NCBI RefSeq assembly: GCF_002878395.1
Contig: NC_061115.1
Span: forward strand, 215,509,565 to 215,573,564
Direction: 5' to 3'
Length of the DNA: 64,000 bases
Origin: Capsicum annuum
Taxonomy: Eukaryota; Streptophyta; Magnoliopsida; Solanales; Solanaceae
Shown: positions 1 to 11,347 of the stretch, piece by piece
Layout: the number at the start of each line of letters is the position of its first letter
Numbering within the stretch: the stretch's first letter is position 1
Position numbers and translations under genes: made by a program
Notes under the pieces: generated by a model
What the model was told of the DNA's origin: nothing
Seen by the model: only the letters and a program-made list of their open reading frames with translations
Databases searched by the model: none

Positions 1-1889
1 AATAATAATAATAATAATAATAAATAAAATAAGAATAAACAAAATTCCTAACAAATCCTATCTTATCCTAACAACCTACCCAATCAAAATAAACCACCTC
101 ACCACCACATACCCTACCCTACCTACCCTACCTAACCTACCCCAATACCCTCCTCACAATATATACACACATACTCTCACAAACAAAAGGGGAACAGTGA
201 CAAAGAGAAAAGATCAGCTCCACCTTCTCTCTAGGCTCCCACTCTCTTTCTAAAAAAAAAAGAAGACTTCACTGGCGCCGGCACCGGCGCCGCTCCAACT
301 CTCGATCTCCTCCTCTCTCTCTCCGGCGAGACGCCGCCGTTGTCTCAACCACAACAACGACGGCCAGCCCACCATCACCGTATCTTTATCTCTCTCATTT
401 CGCGCCTCTCTTCAGCGACGGTAGCCGGCACCGGTCAGCATCCAGCCGCCGACCCGACCTCTCTCCGGCGATGGCAGCAGGCACCAGAAATAGTGAAGTC
501 GGTGACCGATGAATGACACCCAGCCCATTTTTCATCGATTCCGATGAGATTTCGCGTATGGGTCTTCTCAATTTTTCATAATTTTAGTCACGGTTCTTTG
601 ATATTTCTTATTTCTTCGGGCTTAAATCCATCCGAGTTGGTTTGGTTCATGCAAGGTTAGTTGGAAATCGATGGTTTGGGGTTTTGAATTTGAGATCTTG
701 GGTTGTTTTTGAGTTTTATTCGGGTTTGTGGGTCATTCATCGTAAGGCTGTATCGTGGTTTTTTGTTTCCAATCTGTCCGGTTGAATCCAATATCGAGTT
801 TGGAGTTGTTGGTTATCAAGGTTCAAATTGAGAGTTTTTGGATCCGACTTTGTCTTTTGACCACATATTTTGGCACAATAAAAGCTTCAATCGAGGTCCA
901 ACTCTACACTTTCTCTTATCTATTTTATTATTTGAAATGTTTCGTATTTCGATTTGGATGTTCGTGTGTTGCTTGATGCTTGTTGGTGATGAACGTATGT
1001 TGTCTTGTTTGGTGATAGTCTGATATTTTGATATGGAATCGTTGTTTAATTTCATTGAAAAGTGATTGTGGGGTCGCTGAAATAGAAATGGTGAGTGGTG
1101 AAAATTTAGTTTAAAATGAAATTTGGGGACGGGAATCGAAAAATTGATAAAAGTGAATATTATGAAATTTTTGATACATTGTTAATGTTGAATGCGATAT
1201 ATCGTCGAGCGGGTAGGCAAATAGTAAGCTCGGGTAGGCAAGCTTAGGATCGGCGTAGCGTTGGAATGATTGGAATATTTGTTGAATGTCTTGTTTATCG
1301 TATTTGGAAAGTGTATTTATTTAACCGGGGAATGCCCCGAGGTAATTTGTATTTACTCACCGGGGAATGCCCCGAAGAATTTTATACGCTAAGGATGCTT
1401 GTGATCAAGGCCCGAGGCATCGGGTAAAGCATGGTTTAGGACTAGTGTAGGTTATTTCAGTATTTTTATTTCGGGTTGTAATAATTGGACTGGACTTTAC
1501 ATTTTTGTTTTGTTTTGTTTATTGTTTGATTATTTTGTGTGCTTTTATGTGTTTTATACATTTCATAATGCAAAAATAGTTGATACATTCTACCAAGTGA
1601 CCGTGTCAAACCACGGGATCGAGGGGTGCCTAACACCTTCCCCTCAGTCAACAGAATTCCTTAGCCGGAATCTCTGTTCGCAAACCAATTTAAGAGTCAA
1701 ATGGTTTTGAAAAGGATTTTCCAAAGGTGACTTGGCATACCGGATTATGCCAAGTGGTGACTCTGAATAAAAAAAATGCAAATAATCATTTTCCGAAACA
1801 AATTTTCATTTCTTGTCACTTAAATAATAAAGCCCTTTCGAACTTCAAAATATACATTTTTTGGAGTACGTAAAAAGAGGGGTGTGACA
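1..1889 (+). mobile_element. Ogre/Tat-type Gypsy LTR, 5' edge outside window
   Basis: The stretch ends in a LTR-like terminus (GGTGTGACA at 1881-1889). It shares ordered blocks with the two Ogre LTRs further right: the paired CCGGGGAATGCCCCGA motifs (1325-1375), the TAATTGGACTGGACTTTA block (about 1480-1500), the GGGATCGAGGGGTGCCTAAC block (about 1615-1635) and the last 80 bases. By comparison with 39751-41894, only about 100 bases of its 5' end lie before the window. It may be a solo LTR or the 3' LTR of an element to the left. It is clearly more diverged from the two Ogre LTRs than they are from each other, so it belongs to a different subfamily. Short ORFs in it are not genes. Bases 1-22 are an (AAT)n run. 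Confidence 0.75.
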
Positions 1890-2884
1890 GGTCTTTTCAA
1901 TGTCACTGTCTCCTCGTGCCCCTGAAAAGTTATAAATGAATATCTTAAACCCATATCTAGGATGCTACTCTCTCCTTCAGCCATAAAGTAACTCAACTCA
2001 TCTATCTCTCTTCTCTATTCTTAATTTTCTTTCTTTCCTTTTTTCCTTTCTTTTCTCTCTTCTTTTGGATAAGTATTCTTTTAGATCTCAACCTATCAAT
2101 ATCATTTCTGGACTGAACTGGATATTTTGATCCCTTTTCTTTTTTGACATTGCGGGTATGGTCACTATTGCTCTTTTTTCCTCGTCTTCTTCTTTGTATG
2201 TTATTTAAATTAGATATTTACATCTGTTGCTATTAATGATTTACCCATTACCAATTTCCTATTTATTATGAAAATTGAAAGAAAGGTGACTTTTAAGTTT
2301 TGAATGAACAAACCGTTGTTTTTATTAAAATATGCAAAAAAAAAAGTCATTTGTTGTGAGAACTTAAAAAGCATAGTTGTCAGTATAATTTTTTATATCT
2401 TTTGTTTGTTACTTTGGTGATCCTATTGTCGCGAGTGGTGGTGGTGGTGTTTGAACATGTGGATTTTGTGTTGTTGATGGTGTTGGAATATATGGTGTTG
2501 TTTCTTTGTTGCTAATGTTATTAGTGGTGGTGTTGCAACAGTTTTCTCAACTGTTGCAACCGATGAATTAGTTGTTGGAACAGATTGAGAAACTATTTGA
2601 AGAAATCAAACTAGTAGCAAGGCTTGTTTGATTTATTCCAATAGATGACCCATCTATTGCAACAAGTCATTCATCTGTTGCAACGAATGACTCATCGGGT
2701 GAATAGATGGAGAATCTATTGCATCAGATTGGTCGTATGTTGATTTATTCAATTTTGTGTTACCCTTTTGTAATTTTCTTTTTGTTCTTATCTTATTTGA
2801 CATCAAATGTATTTCTCTTATTTTTAGATAAAAGAAAGTGAAACTGGATCAACTTTTGCCCGACCAGCATTAAAGGCTAGAGTA
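1890..2884. other. Non-coding stretch with TGTTGCAAC motif cluster
   Basis: I see no coding potential. Pyrimidine-rich sequence (1970-2060) is followed by AT-rich DNA. From about 2525 to 2730 there is a cluster of variants of the CTGTTGCAAC motif, which also occurs at 4855-5095 and 5930-6570. The stretch probably belongs to the degenerate Mutator-like element. Confidence 0.5.
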
Positions 2885-4835
2885 AAAATGGGTTTGGAGG
2901 AATAAGCTGCTTATAGATGGAACCACTTCATATGTGAGAGGTATGTATTACTGATCAACCTATCATGAAAACACACATCCAGTACAATGATTTTATGAAT
3001 GTTGGTTCTCTACCTATAAGGCATTAATCCTTCAAACAAGATATGGCATTTTACAGTTAAGATTGTTAGGTTCGAACTGGTAAGGCTGAGGGACTAAGTA
3101 GATGGTGTCGATACCCTGTTACGATTAAATGAAGATTTTGTTAATATTTATGTGTCAAGTTTGAAGAAGGGGTAAGGTTTTTGGTGGTAATGTAAACAAT
3201 CAAATAATGATTGCACTGACTTTAAGGGTTCAATTGACTTTGAAATGCCTTCGAAGCTTTGCACTGCTGCAAATAAGAATAGAAATGAATATAGTTATTG
3301 CTCTAGTTCAAATTTATATGAATGGGTTGCACGAGTAGACTATTATACAATATAAGGTTAATGTACGAATACTTGTGCAGGAAGAGGGAGGTAGAGAAGA
3401 TCATATATCAAATCAGACCTTATTAAAGAAGAAACACAAGGTAGGAAGGGAAGTGTAGCAAAACTAGATAATGAAATTGACATAAAAAATGAAAAAACTG
3501 AATGAGCTGCAAATGTAAAAGTGTATCATAAAAATGAAAATCCATTAGTCATTCTTAAAAAAGAAAAATGCTCAAGTAGACTGGAGCTGTGCACTTTGTT
3601 AGGGGGCTGCAACTAGCTAGCGTGGCCTGAATAAAGACCCATAAAATGTAGGAACAGTACTCTAAGGAAGCATTTTTGCAAGCACAGAAGGTGGTAAGAT
3701 TTTCAGTCAGAATTAAAACCTGAACCAACTACTCCTGAATTGAAAATAAGGGATCAAGCCAAGGTGGAAGTTTCTCAAGTTAAACTTGCATCCCATGCCT
3801 CCTTTGTATGGCTCTGGTCAGGTCAAATGAAGTGGAAACAACTAGGCAAGGGATTTCTTCACAACTTCAGATCTTTTTGTTTCTACTGCCATTGACCTGA
3901 TCATAACCACAAACAAAAGGCATGGCATGCAAGATAGACTTCAGAAATTGATGCCTTGGCTTCCCTAATTTTTACTCTGGAGTTGTTGGTTTAGGTTTCA
4001 TTCTTGACTGAAAATCTAATCAATCTCCTGTGCTCATGAAGCTACTTCCTTAGAGTTCTGGTCCTGCACTTTGTGAGTCTTCATTAAGGCCACACTCGCT
4101 AGTTTCACTATGTAGCAAAGCGACCAGCTCTAGTCCTCTTGACCATTCTTCTATTTCTTCAATGACTAGCGAATTTTTATATTTGGATAAACTTCTATAT
4201 TTGAAGCCCATTCAGTTTTTTCGTTTCTCATGTCAATTTCTTTGGCCAGATTCGCTAGAAGTTCCTTGTTTGCTTCCCCTTGTTTCCTCTTAAACAAGGT
4301 CTGAGATGATATATGGTCTTCTTCACCTCCTCTTTCCCGCACAGGTATTCTCTCATGCACCTTCTTCTATATAATAGTCTCCTTGAGCAAACCATTCATA
4401 TAAATTTGGACCAGGGGAATTTCTATTGGTTCCATCATTTTTTGCTGCAGCGCGAGGCTTCGGAGGCCTTTCAAGAAGTCCGTTGCGCCATTAAAATTGA
4501 TCCAATTACTATTGGATATTTACATTGCCACCAAAAACTTTGAACCCTTCCCCAAACTTGACAGAAAAATATGAGGAAAAACCATTATTAAATTATAACA
4601 AGGTATCGACACCACCATCTTGGAACTCTTCGGCCTTATTAGTTCGCACCTATCAAATAAAACTGTACAACGCAGGATCTTGTTTGAAGGATCAATGTCT
4701 AATCGGTTAAAAAACTGCATTCACAAAATCATTGTACTTTATGTGTGTCTGTCATGGTAGCCTAATCAATAATACATAACTCCTACGCATGAAAGTGGAT
4801 CCATTCATCTGCACCCACCTTATTCTTTCTACCCA
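2885..4835. repeat. 1.95-kb imperfect palindrome (foldback)
   Basis: The left arm (about 2885-3855) is the imperfect reverse complement of the right arm (about 3870-4835), with a very short centre near 3857-3865. Matching blocks can be followed along the full length: 2935-2960 with 4755-4785, 2975-3000 with 4720-4745, 3030-3050 with 4670-4690, 3105-3125 with 4595-4615, 3305-3345 with 4375-4415, 3380-3440 with 4280-4345, 3590-3660 with 4040-4110, and 3690-3730 with 3985-4020. Identity by eye is roughly 75-85 per cent with small indels. The right arm has minus-strand open stretches (for example 64 codons at 4166-4360) with partial equivalents in the left arm, so the duplicated unit may once have been coding. 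I do not recognise the product. Confidence 0.8.
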
Positions 4836-4854
4836 TCAAAATATGTCAGACGGT

Positions 4855-5095
4855 GTTTATTCATCTGTATGCAAAATAGTTGATGAATCAAATTCTACAT
4901 ATATCAGACAGTGTTTATTCATCTGCATACAAAATAGTTGATGAATCAAATTCTACATCTGTTGCAACTGATGAGTCAACTGTTAGAAGAAATCAAAACA
5001 TCTCCTCCAATAGATGGTCCATCTGTTGCAATAGATAATCTATATGTTGTAGCAGATGGTAAATCTATTGCGATAGATGGATGATTTGTTGAAAC
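4855..5095. repeat. TGTTGCAAC/TCTATTG motif cluster
   Basis: This is a short array of degenerate copies of motifs such as CATCTGTTGCAAC, AATAGATGG and CAAAATAGTTGATGAATC. The last is present twice, about 58 bases apart (4873 and 4931). It lies directly outside the right arm of the large palindrome, mirroring the cluster outside the left arm (2525-2730). Confidence 0.55.
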
Positions 5096-5274
5096 AACTC
5101 AATATAACGGCTGTTATCAAGTCTCAAACCATTTAGAAAATGTGAGAAGTATATATGTAAAATAAAAAGTTGTAACTTTTCACAAAAAAACAAAATGTCA
5201 GCAGTTTGAATGTAATTAATACAATGGAGCTGAATAGTCGTGCCTTTTATCCTGACACATCCAGATTTAATCCT

Positions 5275-5880
5275 CTATAAATAGGTCTCTTTTTTCAAGC
5301 GAGAAATAAACAAAGTGGTAGATAGTTCATTCTTGTCCTTGAATGACATTCCATTGAAAAAACCGATCCCGTCATCTTGAAGATTGCCATATTGTATCGA
5401 TCGAAAAGAACTGCCTACCGTATTGGTCGCATCAACGGCAGGTGTTTCATCATCATCTAGAATATTCATGTCTAGATCATCAAACCTATCTTCAATGATG
5501 TGTTGTTGTTCTTCTTCTACATTCTGGTTCTCATTCTCTCTCGTCTTTTCAACCATGTACACCCTTAACACCGGCCTAGATAAATCACTAAGATAAGTAC
5601 ACAACCAAACCTGATCGGTTATCTTGAAAGGTAGTACCATCTAATTTTCAAAGGAGTTATGTATGTAGCTGATGAAGAGTTCTTTCGGTTGACAATTCAG
5701 TCCACAATAGCTGATGATTAGTTCACAAAATCATCATACGAAACATCACTTTGGACTGTCGTAGCTATCGTCTCTAGCATTTCACCCTTCTTCCAACGCC
5801 ATACATATCGATTGCTTTTCTCAATCCATTAACCATGATAATCCACCCTTATTGTTATTGATCCATCCATTAGTGATACC
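5275..5880 (-). pseudogene. Mutator-like (MULE) transposase, N-terminal remnant
   Basis: The minus-strand frame 5640-5275 encodes 121 residues. It begins with a beta-grasp-like stretch ending in PVLRVYMVEK, continues through an acidic linker with ENENQNVEEEQQ and DDLDMNILDDDETP, and reaches GMSFKDKNELSTTLFISRLK. The last matches the start of the DNA-binding domain of MuDR-type transposases (a GMxFKxKxEL pattern). Upstream on the same strand (5880-5640) a WRWKKGEMLETIATT stretch typical of the N-terminal PB1-like region can be read, but it is separated by stop codons. The zinc-binding part, the DDE catalytic domain and the SWIM finger are absent: the frame stops at 5275 and AT-rich sequence follows, with the large palindrome beginning about 440 bases further on. 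This is a dead fragment, confidently assigned to Mutator by its motif order and not functional. Confidence 0.7.
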
Positions 5881-5929
5881 TAAAAAAAGTCATTTGTTAA
5901 AAAAAGCTAATAGTGATTTCATAGTGCCG

Positions 5930-6570
5930 TACATGAATCCCAACGGATGTGTAATCTGTTGCAATAGGTAAGTGAGCAGTCGCAATAGATTACTTACCTT
6001 TTGGGATTCATGTTACGCTCTTGAAGCTGATTTCAATAGATGATCATCTAGTGTAATAGGTGAATCATATGTTGCAACAAACTATATATCTATTGCAACG
6101 GATGAAGTGCCTGTTGGGATAGATGTTACAGTACTAAGGCACCTTTAAAGCTGATTCCAACATATGAGTGACATGTTGTAACAAATAATTAACCTATTGC
6201 GACAGATGACTTACTTGTTACAACTGATGATGATCTATTGGAATCGAGGTCAGGTTCTATCACAATAGGTTCTCAAGTTACTAATATGTTACAATAGATA
6301 TTTACTGTCTGTTGGAATCGAGTTTAGGTTTTGTTGTAACATGTTAATAATCTGTTGCAATAGATATTTATCCAGTTGCAACAGACAATGCATCTGTTGG
6401 AATCGAGTTCAGGTCCTGTTGCAATAGGTTACTAATTTGTTGCAACAGATGGGTTATATATTGCAACAGATGACCCATCTGTTCGATTCAGGATTCAACA
6501 TATGAGTCTTCCGATGAAATAGATATCTCATTTGTCACAATAGATGATTGATCTATTTAAACAGATGGCT
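5930..6570. repeat. Array of degenerate CATCTGTTGCAACAGATG palindromes
   Basis: The interval holds more than twenty variants of CTGTTGCAAC, TATTGCAACAGATGA and TGGAATCGAGTTCAGGT at irregular spacing of 20-40 bases. The consensus CATCTGTTGCAACAGATG is a perfect 18-base palindrome, although most copies match only one half well. The longer phrase TTGGAATCGAGTTCAGGT recurs with variants at about 6238, 6313 and 6397. There is no open frame. It lies upstream (in minus orientation) of the MULE transposase remnant, so it could be a terminal, intronic or promoter repeat of that element. Confidence 0.6.
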
Positions 6571-7021
6571 CTTATGTTGTATTCATGTTTGTGTGCTATC
6601 TACTGTTGAAAAAATAGCATAATAGCAGTTACCCAGATGACAAATTCAATTAAAAATCATAATTTAACATACCAAAGTCTCTTATGAAGTAATGGCAAAG
6701 AGGAACATGGTGTACGAAAAAAAAATTGACCTAAGAAATTGGTTAGATAGCAACAATAGCGATAACAACAATAACAACAAAAATGGTCAACAAGAAGGAG
6801 ATGATAATGAATAGAAGATGATGATAATGAAGCAGAAGATAATGGTGAATAAAGCAGCAGCAACAATGAACAATAAAAATCACTAAGAGAGAGAAAACAA
6901 CAATGGATGAGAAGAGAGAGAAATGCACCTTTTTTTCCTCTGTTTTTCGTTATATTAGGTAAACATTTGGATCAAAGTGTAAATTTAAAAACTTCTAGGC
7001 TATTCTCAAACTTACCCAACT
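6571..7021. other. Non-coding stretch
   Basis: Bases 6740-6900 are rich in AACAA and GATGATAATGA trinucleotide-like repeats, which create short spurious minus-strand ORFs (6657-6928). I see nothing else. Confidence 0.4.
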
Positions 7022-7697
7022 TTCTTAATCAATAATAAAGGAATTGTCACCTCCACTCAATTATTAAGACGTGTCACCTACACCTCATTTTAAAACTCTT
7101 TTGTCACTTTTAGCTCAAAGCCCCGTGACTCTCAAAATTATATCACTGCCATTTAAATTGGAACAAAAAAAATATTATAAATCATAGTAATTAAAAACTT
7201 AATTTTTTAAAAATATATATAATTGACTATTAATACTACAAAAGTTTAGACAAAAAAGGAACATATATTATTTGAAAATTACATTAAAAAGTATTATAAA
7301 TTACAATATTTAACAGCTTAAAATATCTGAAAAATTAGTCTGTTATATATTTCAAAAAATACGTAAAAAATACTATAGATCACAATAATTAACGACTTAA
7401 AAAATTTAAAAGATATAAAATATTTGTTTGGCTCTCAAAATTGTATCAGTGTCACTTAAATTGGAATAGTTAAGAATATAATTAACTATCAATGACAAAA
7501 AGTTGAGGCAAGGAGAATAACATGTATTATTTGAAGATCAATAAAAAAAGTATTATAAATTAAAATAATTAACAGCGTAAAATATCTAAAGCATATTAAA
7601 AATATAATTGATTATCTAAATTCTATTTGTATCACATAAATTGAGATTAAAAATAACATATATTGAACCCGTGCTGATACGGAACATCTGCATCTAG
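7022..7697 (+). mobile_element. Putative non-autonomous Helitron
   Basis: The right end shows a Helitron-style terminus: a small hairpin CCGT-GCTGAT-ACGG (about 7669-7682), an 11-base spacer and then CTAG followed by T (7694-7698). The left end, TCTTAATCAATAATAAAGG, resembles the plant Helitron 5' start (TC followed by a TATTAAAAGG-like block). The interior is very AT-rich. It contains two diverged copies of an approximately 300-base unit, starting with CTCTCAAAATT at about 7130 and 7433. No Rep/helicase gene is present. The left boundary is the weak point. Confidence 0.45.
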
Positions 7698-7843
7698 TAA
7701 TCACATAAATTGGAGTGGATGAAGTAATAAACACTCACATCCTTAGTAACTATATAATTTTGGACCTATTGTCCTCAACCTATTGATGATATTGTACTAA
7801 AAATATAAAAATGAATGATGATTCCTTTGAATGTTTGTTTCCC

Positions 7844-7976
7844 GGAGAATCTTAGTAGCTCAGTTGGTTAGTTACCTGAACTTCCACCTTGTTGGTGAGG
7901 GTTCAATTCCCCAAATTGTAATCCCCTCCCCCATTCCCCTACCGCTACCCCCAATTTTTATTTTTATTTTTAAAAA
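7844..7976 (+). mobile_element. tRNA-derived SINE with target-site duplication
   Basis: This 133-base element is flanked by an imperfect direct repeat, GAATGTTTGTTTCCC (7829-7843) and GAATGTTTGTTCCC (7977-7990). It has an RNA polymerase III A box, TAGCTCAGTTGG (7856-7867), and a B box, GGTTCAATTCC (7900-7910), both inside a tRNA-like head, followed by a C-rich body and a TTTTTATTTTT tail. It is a retroposed SINE rather than a working tRNA gene: the acceptor stem does not pair and target duplications are present. Confidence 0.75.
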
Positions 7977-8308
7977 GAATGTTTGTTCCCCAGATCTATA
8001 AATCTCAAATTTTACAACATGCCTTAGATTTGATTTCACAAGAAGATCTTTTCCTTATACAACCAAATCTGTAAATTACTTAACGGTAACAATAATGTAT
8101 CTAGTGTAATTTTACATATAAAATTAGAGAAGAATAAATTAATGCGGACCTTATCTCTATTTGTTAAAAGTAGAGAGGCTATTTGAGAAGGATCCTCGGC
8201 TCAAGAATGGTAACGCATATTAAAGCAGTTCATAAAAAAATGTAAAATACTTAATTTAAATTACATGTCATAGTGTAAAGATTTTTTATTATCATTTAAT
8301 TTTAATAC

Positions 8309-8726
8309 TGTTATAAATATATTTACATTATAGTGAATGTCTATCAAGATCTATCAAGATCTACTTCTGATATCTATTAGGATTTGAAGCATCCATCTTT
8401 TACTCAGACTAGGAGTAAATTTCCTCTATAAATAGAGGGGTTTTGTTCATTGTATTTACAATCATATAATCTCTCATCCTCAAGAGAAAAAATAAGAATT
8501 ACTCTCTCTTTTCTCTCTACTCTTCTTCTTTGTTCTTTCTCGATGCTCTAGTCAATTAAGCCATAGTCGTCCAATATTTTTGGTCCGATAACTAGCGATT
8601 CTAATTCAGTTAACATGTTCCATATATTGTTCTTTTTTCTTTGTTCTAATGGTTTTCATTGGAGTTCAAGGTTTTCGTTAAACTTTGCAAGAGAGAACAC
8701 TTCATCACTTGTATGGTTTAATAACA
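8309..8726 (+). mobile_element. 5' LTR of decayed Copia element
   Basis: It begins TGTTATAAAT and is nearly identical to 12292-12500 over its first 200 bases, including a repeated CTATCAAGATC (8341-8363), a TATA-like TATAAATAGAGG (8426-8437) and a TCTCTC-rich leader. The right boundary is placed at TTAATAACA (8718-8726), before ATGTTATCAGCACAAGACTC, which resembles the primer-binding start of several plant Copia elements. The 3' copy does not contain the last 190 bases, so this boundary is uncertain. Confidence 0.65.
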
Positions 8727-11347
8727 TGTTATCAGCACAAGACTCTACCACTAGAGATCTATCAGCACGAGGCTCAAAGATGAAAGGTACTCAAACATGG
8801 AAGGTAAATGTATAGTTAATGGAAAAAAGTATTTCTAATCCAATCGTAAGAGTTATTATAGTTTAACGTGACTTCGGAAACTAATGCGTTATTGGCTCAA
8901 AGAAAGATTTTCATGCACCAAAGATTAAACTATTTATTTCACATGCTATAATTGAAAATAGATAATATTGTTGAGGAATTAATGAAAGGTACTAGTAGAA
9001 CAACTTTTGCATATGGAGGAATTCTGTTATACTTTAATTATGCATGCAACAAACTATTTATTTTACTGGTTTTACAGCTTGAAAGTATGCTCACTAATTC
9101 TGATTACTCTCGAAACGTGAGATGACAATTGAAGTTAATACGTAGGTTTATATCCATATTTTGTTGAGATTAATTTACATATATATATAATTGTACAGTA
9201 GGTTCAAAGGCAAATCTTGATATATTTTAACTTATTAAGTCATTGGTTGAGGGCATATAGGACTGTAGACTCAAGTCCTACTGCACTTAAAGAGTAAAAC
9301 TTTGGGTTAAAGTCCCAATACTTTATATGATGATAAAATATTGAGTTCAAGTCCCATCGGATTATGCCTAAGACGCTTTTATATGGATAAGACGTTGAGT
9401 TTGAATCTCAATATACCATACTGATGATATTATGATGGCCAAGGCAAAATCATGGATATTGGGTGAAAAGTCATGAAATTCAAACCATTGAATAGACTCC
9501 ATTCCATGAATGTGGTAGCAATATATCATAAGTCTGAAATATGATAACTTACTTCATTCTTGAGTGTATGTGGTAGCAGTGCATAATATGTCCGAAAGAA
9601 GACAAGTGATTGAATGCACGAATATACGTGTGGAGGGACAATATGATAATGATCATCAAAAGTGATGATATTTTCGCACGCGTATTATGATCATAAGATA
9701 TATTAGAGAAAAATTCTCTAGATCATATGCATTCCTCGATTAGCTCCTGAAGTAGCAATATCATAAAAGAGGTTATAATCTATCAATTTGATAGGCTTAA
9801 GACACTATTATATTTCATTCATGAGAATGAGAATTTTAATTGTTATAAGCATTGATCCATTCCCTGGTGAATGTGATGATATTTAGAGATGCTTATCAAC
9901 AAACGTGAACTTGATTGTGATGGCTTCACAACTCACTTCCGAATGAGGCAGAATAATCGAGAAGAGTTATTTCAAAATCTACTTTTAAAGTAGTAAATCT
10001 GAAATTTACTAAAGTGTAAAAAGTACATGTCATGGTAAATTTGGAGTTTACTAGTATAAAAGTTCATAAATTGATATGAACAATTGTGGCATCTCGAAGA
10101 TGTGCATGAATTGAAGAACTAGAAGATTCTTCAAGAATTGTTTATGTTGTTTGTTCTCATGATAAGTTGGTTGGACCAACTAATATTGGGATTGGATCCC
10201 TTCAAAATTGAAAATTATAAAAGGTGAATAAGGGCCCGTTCATCTATCATGTGATATGTTGAAAAGATGCATCAATAAGATGATCACATATACATTCATT
10301 TTCAACCTGCAGTTTGACATTTATAAAGTTTCTTGCTTAATAAAATTGAGTTAAGAACATAATTTTCAGATTGTGCAATCAAGAAAGTTATCTTGATGAT
10401 GATGGTTTGGCATTGAATGCCTTCGATAAATAGCTAAATCATTATTAATGAGAACAAAACTTCATGTATTGGTCTAAAATATGATATATTGCAATAGTAT
10501 TTGTATGCATTAGACCAATAAATTATGATTATTTCTTCCCTCTCAATTGGTTCAAGGTCGGGAACCACTAATAATTTTAATGTGTGGTATACGATAAATG
10601 AATATACCATAATACACAAAGATAGATTCATCAAAGAAGTAGAGGATGTGTGTTAGTTTTCCTAACATAAGGGGGAGATTATAAGTGCTATGAAATGTGT
10701 TAGAAATTATCACCAGATCCTCATTCAAAAGATAATTCAAATCAAATGCTAAAAGCATCTCATATTAAGCGTAAGTGCTCCTATTTTGTGTTCCTAAAGG
10801 ACAGAGTCTATGCATGCGTGAAGCGTGATAGACTAATCGGTTCCAAATGAAATAGTTCTTGAAAAATAAGGAGCAAATAATCATAATAAGAAGGCAATGA
10901 GCTCTTGAAGAGCCAACAACACAACACTTCATGAAACCTTATAAGAGGTTCATGTACCTGAAAATAATAAAGTGATGAGATCTCAAAATATTATGTCGCA
11001 TTGTGAACCGATAAGAAATGATATATCATCAATATCTTTGACACAATATTGGCGCAATATTGTGAAAGATTACGAGGATCTGAATTCTTCGTTTATTTAA
11101 GAATGCTGACGTAGAAACATTTATCAAGTGACATGAAGGATGCATTTTGGTAAGCGTAAAACTTATTTGATTTGCAGTCCAGACAGTTGAAGATGTTACT
11201 CATGAAATGTTAGAATATTGTCACTTGACAAAACTTATGTGAAAACTTTTAAGGATTCAAACTTCTTGAAGCATATAAAAGTTTCTGGGAAACTTATTTA
11301 TAATCCTTATATTGTATAAGCTTATTGCTTGAACATCATCGGAACTC
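8727..11347 (+). mobile_element. Degenerate Copia internal region
   Basis: No long open frame survives. Short remnants in the expected order support a Copia polyprotein: an integrase-like GPVHLS stretch near 10231-10250 (with shifts) and a SFPNIRG stretch at about 10650-10670. Simple internal duplications occur (GTTCAAGTCCCA-like phrases at 9260-9410). The stretch has lost roughly half of a normal gag-pol. Confidence 0.5.

Noticed and set aside
1466..1710. Opposing short ORFs near the end of the first LTR
   Set aside because: They lie in conserved LTR sequence that is non-coding in the other copies.
4166..4720. Host gene on the minus strand in the right palindrome arm
   Set aside because: Two open stretches exist, but in different frames with stops between them, no splice pattern restores a known protein, and the left arm copy is equally broken.
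7848..7915. tRNA gene (A and B boxes present)
   Set aside because: The predicted acceptor and anticodon stems do not pair, and the segment lies inside a unit with 14-15-base target duplications and a T/A-rich tail. It is a SINE.
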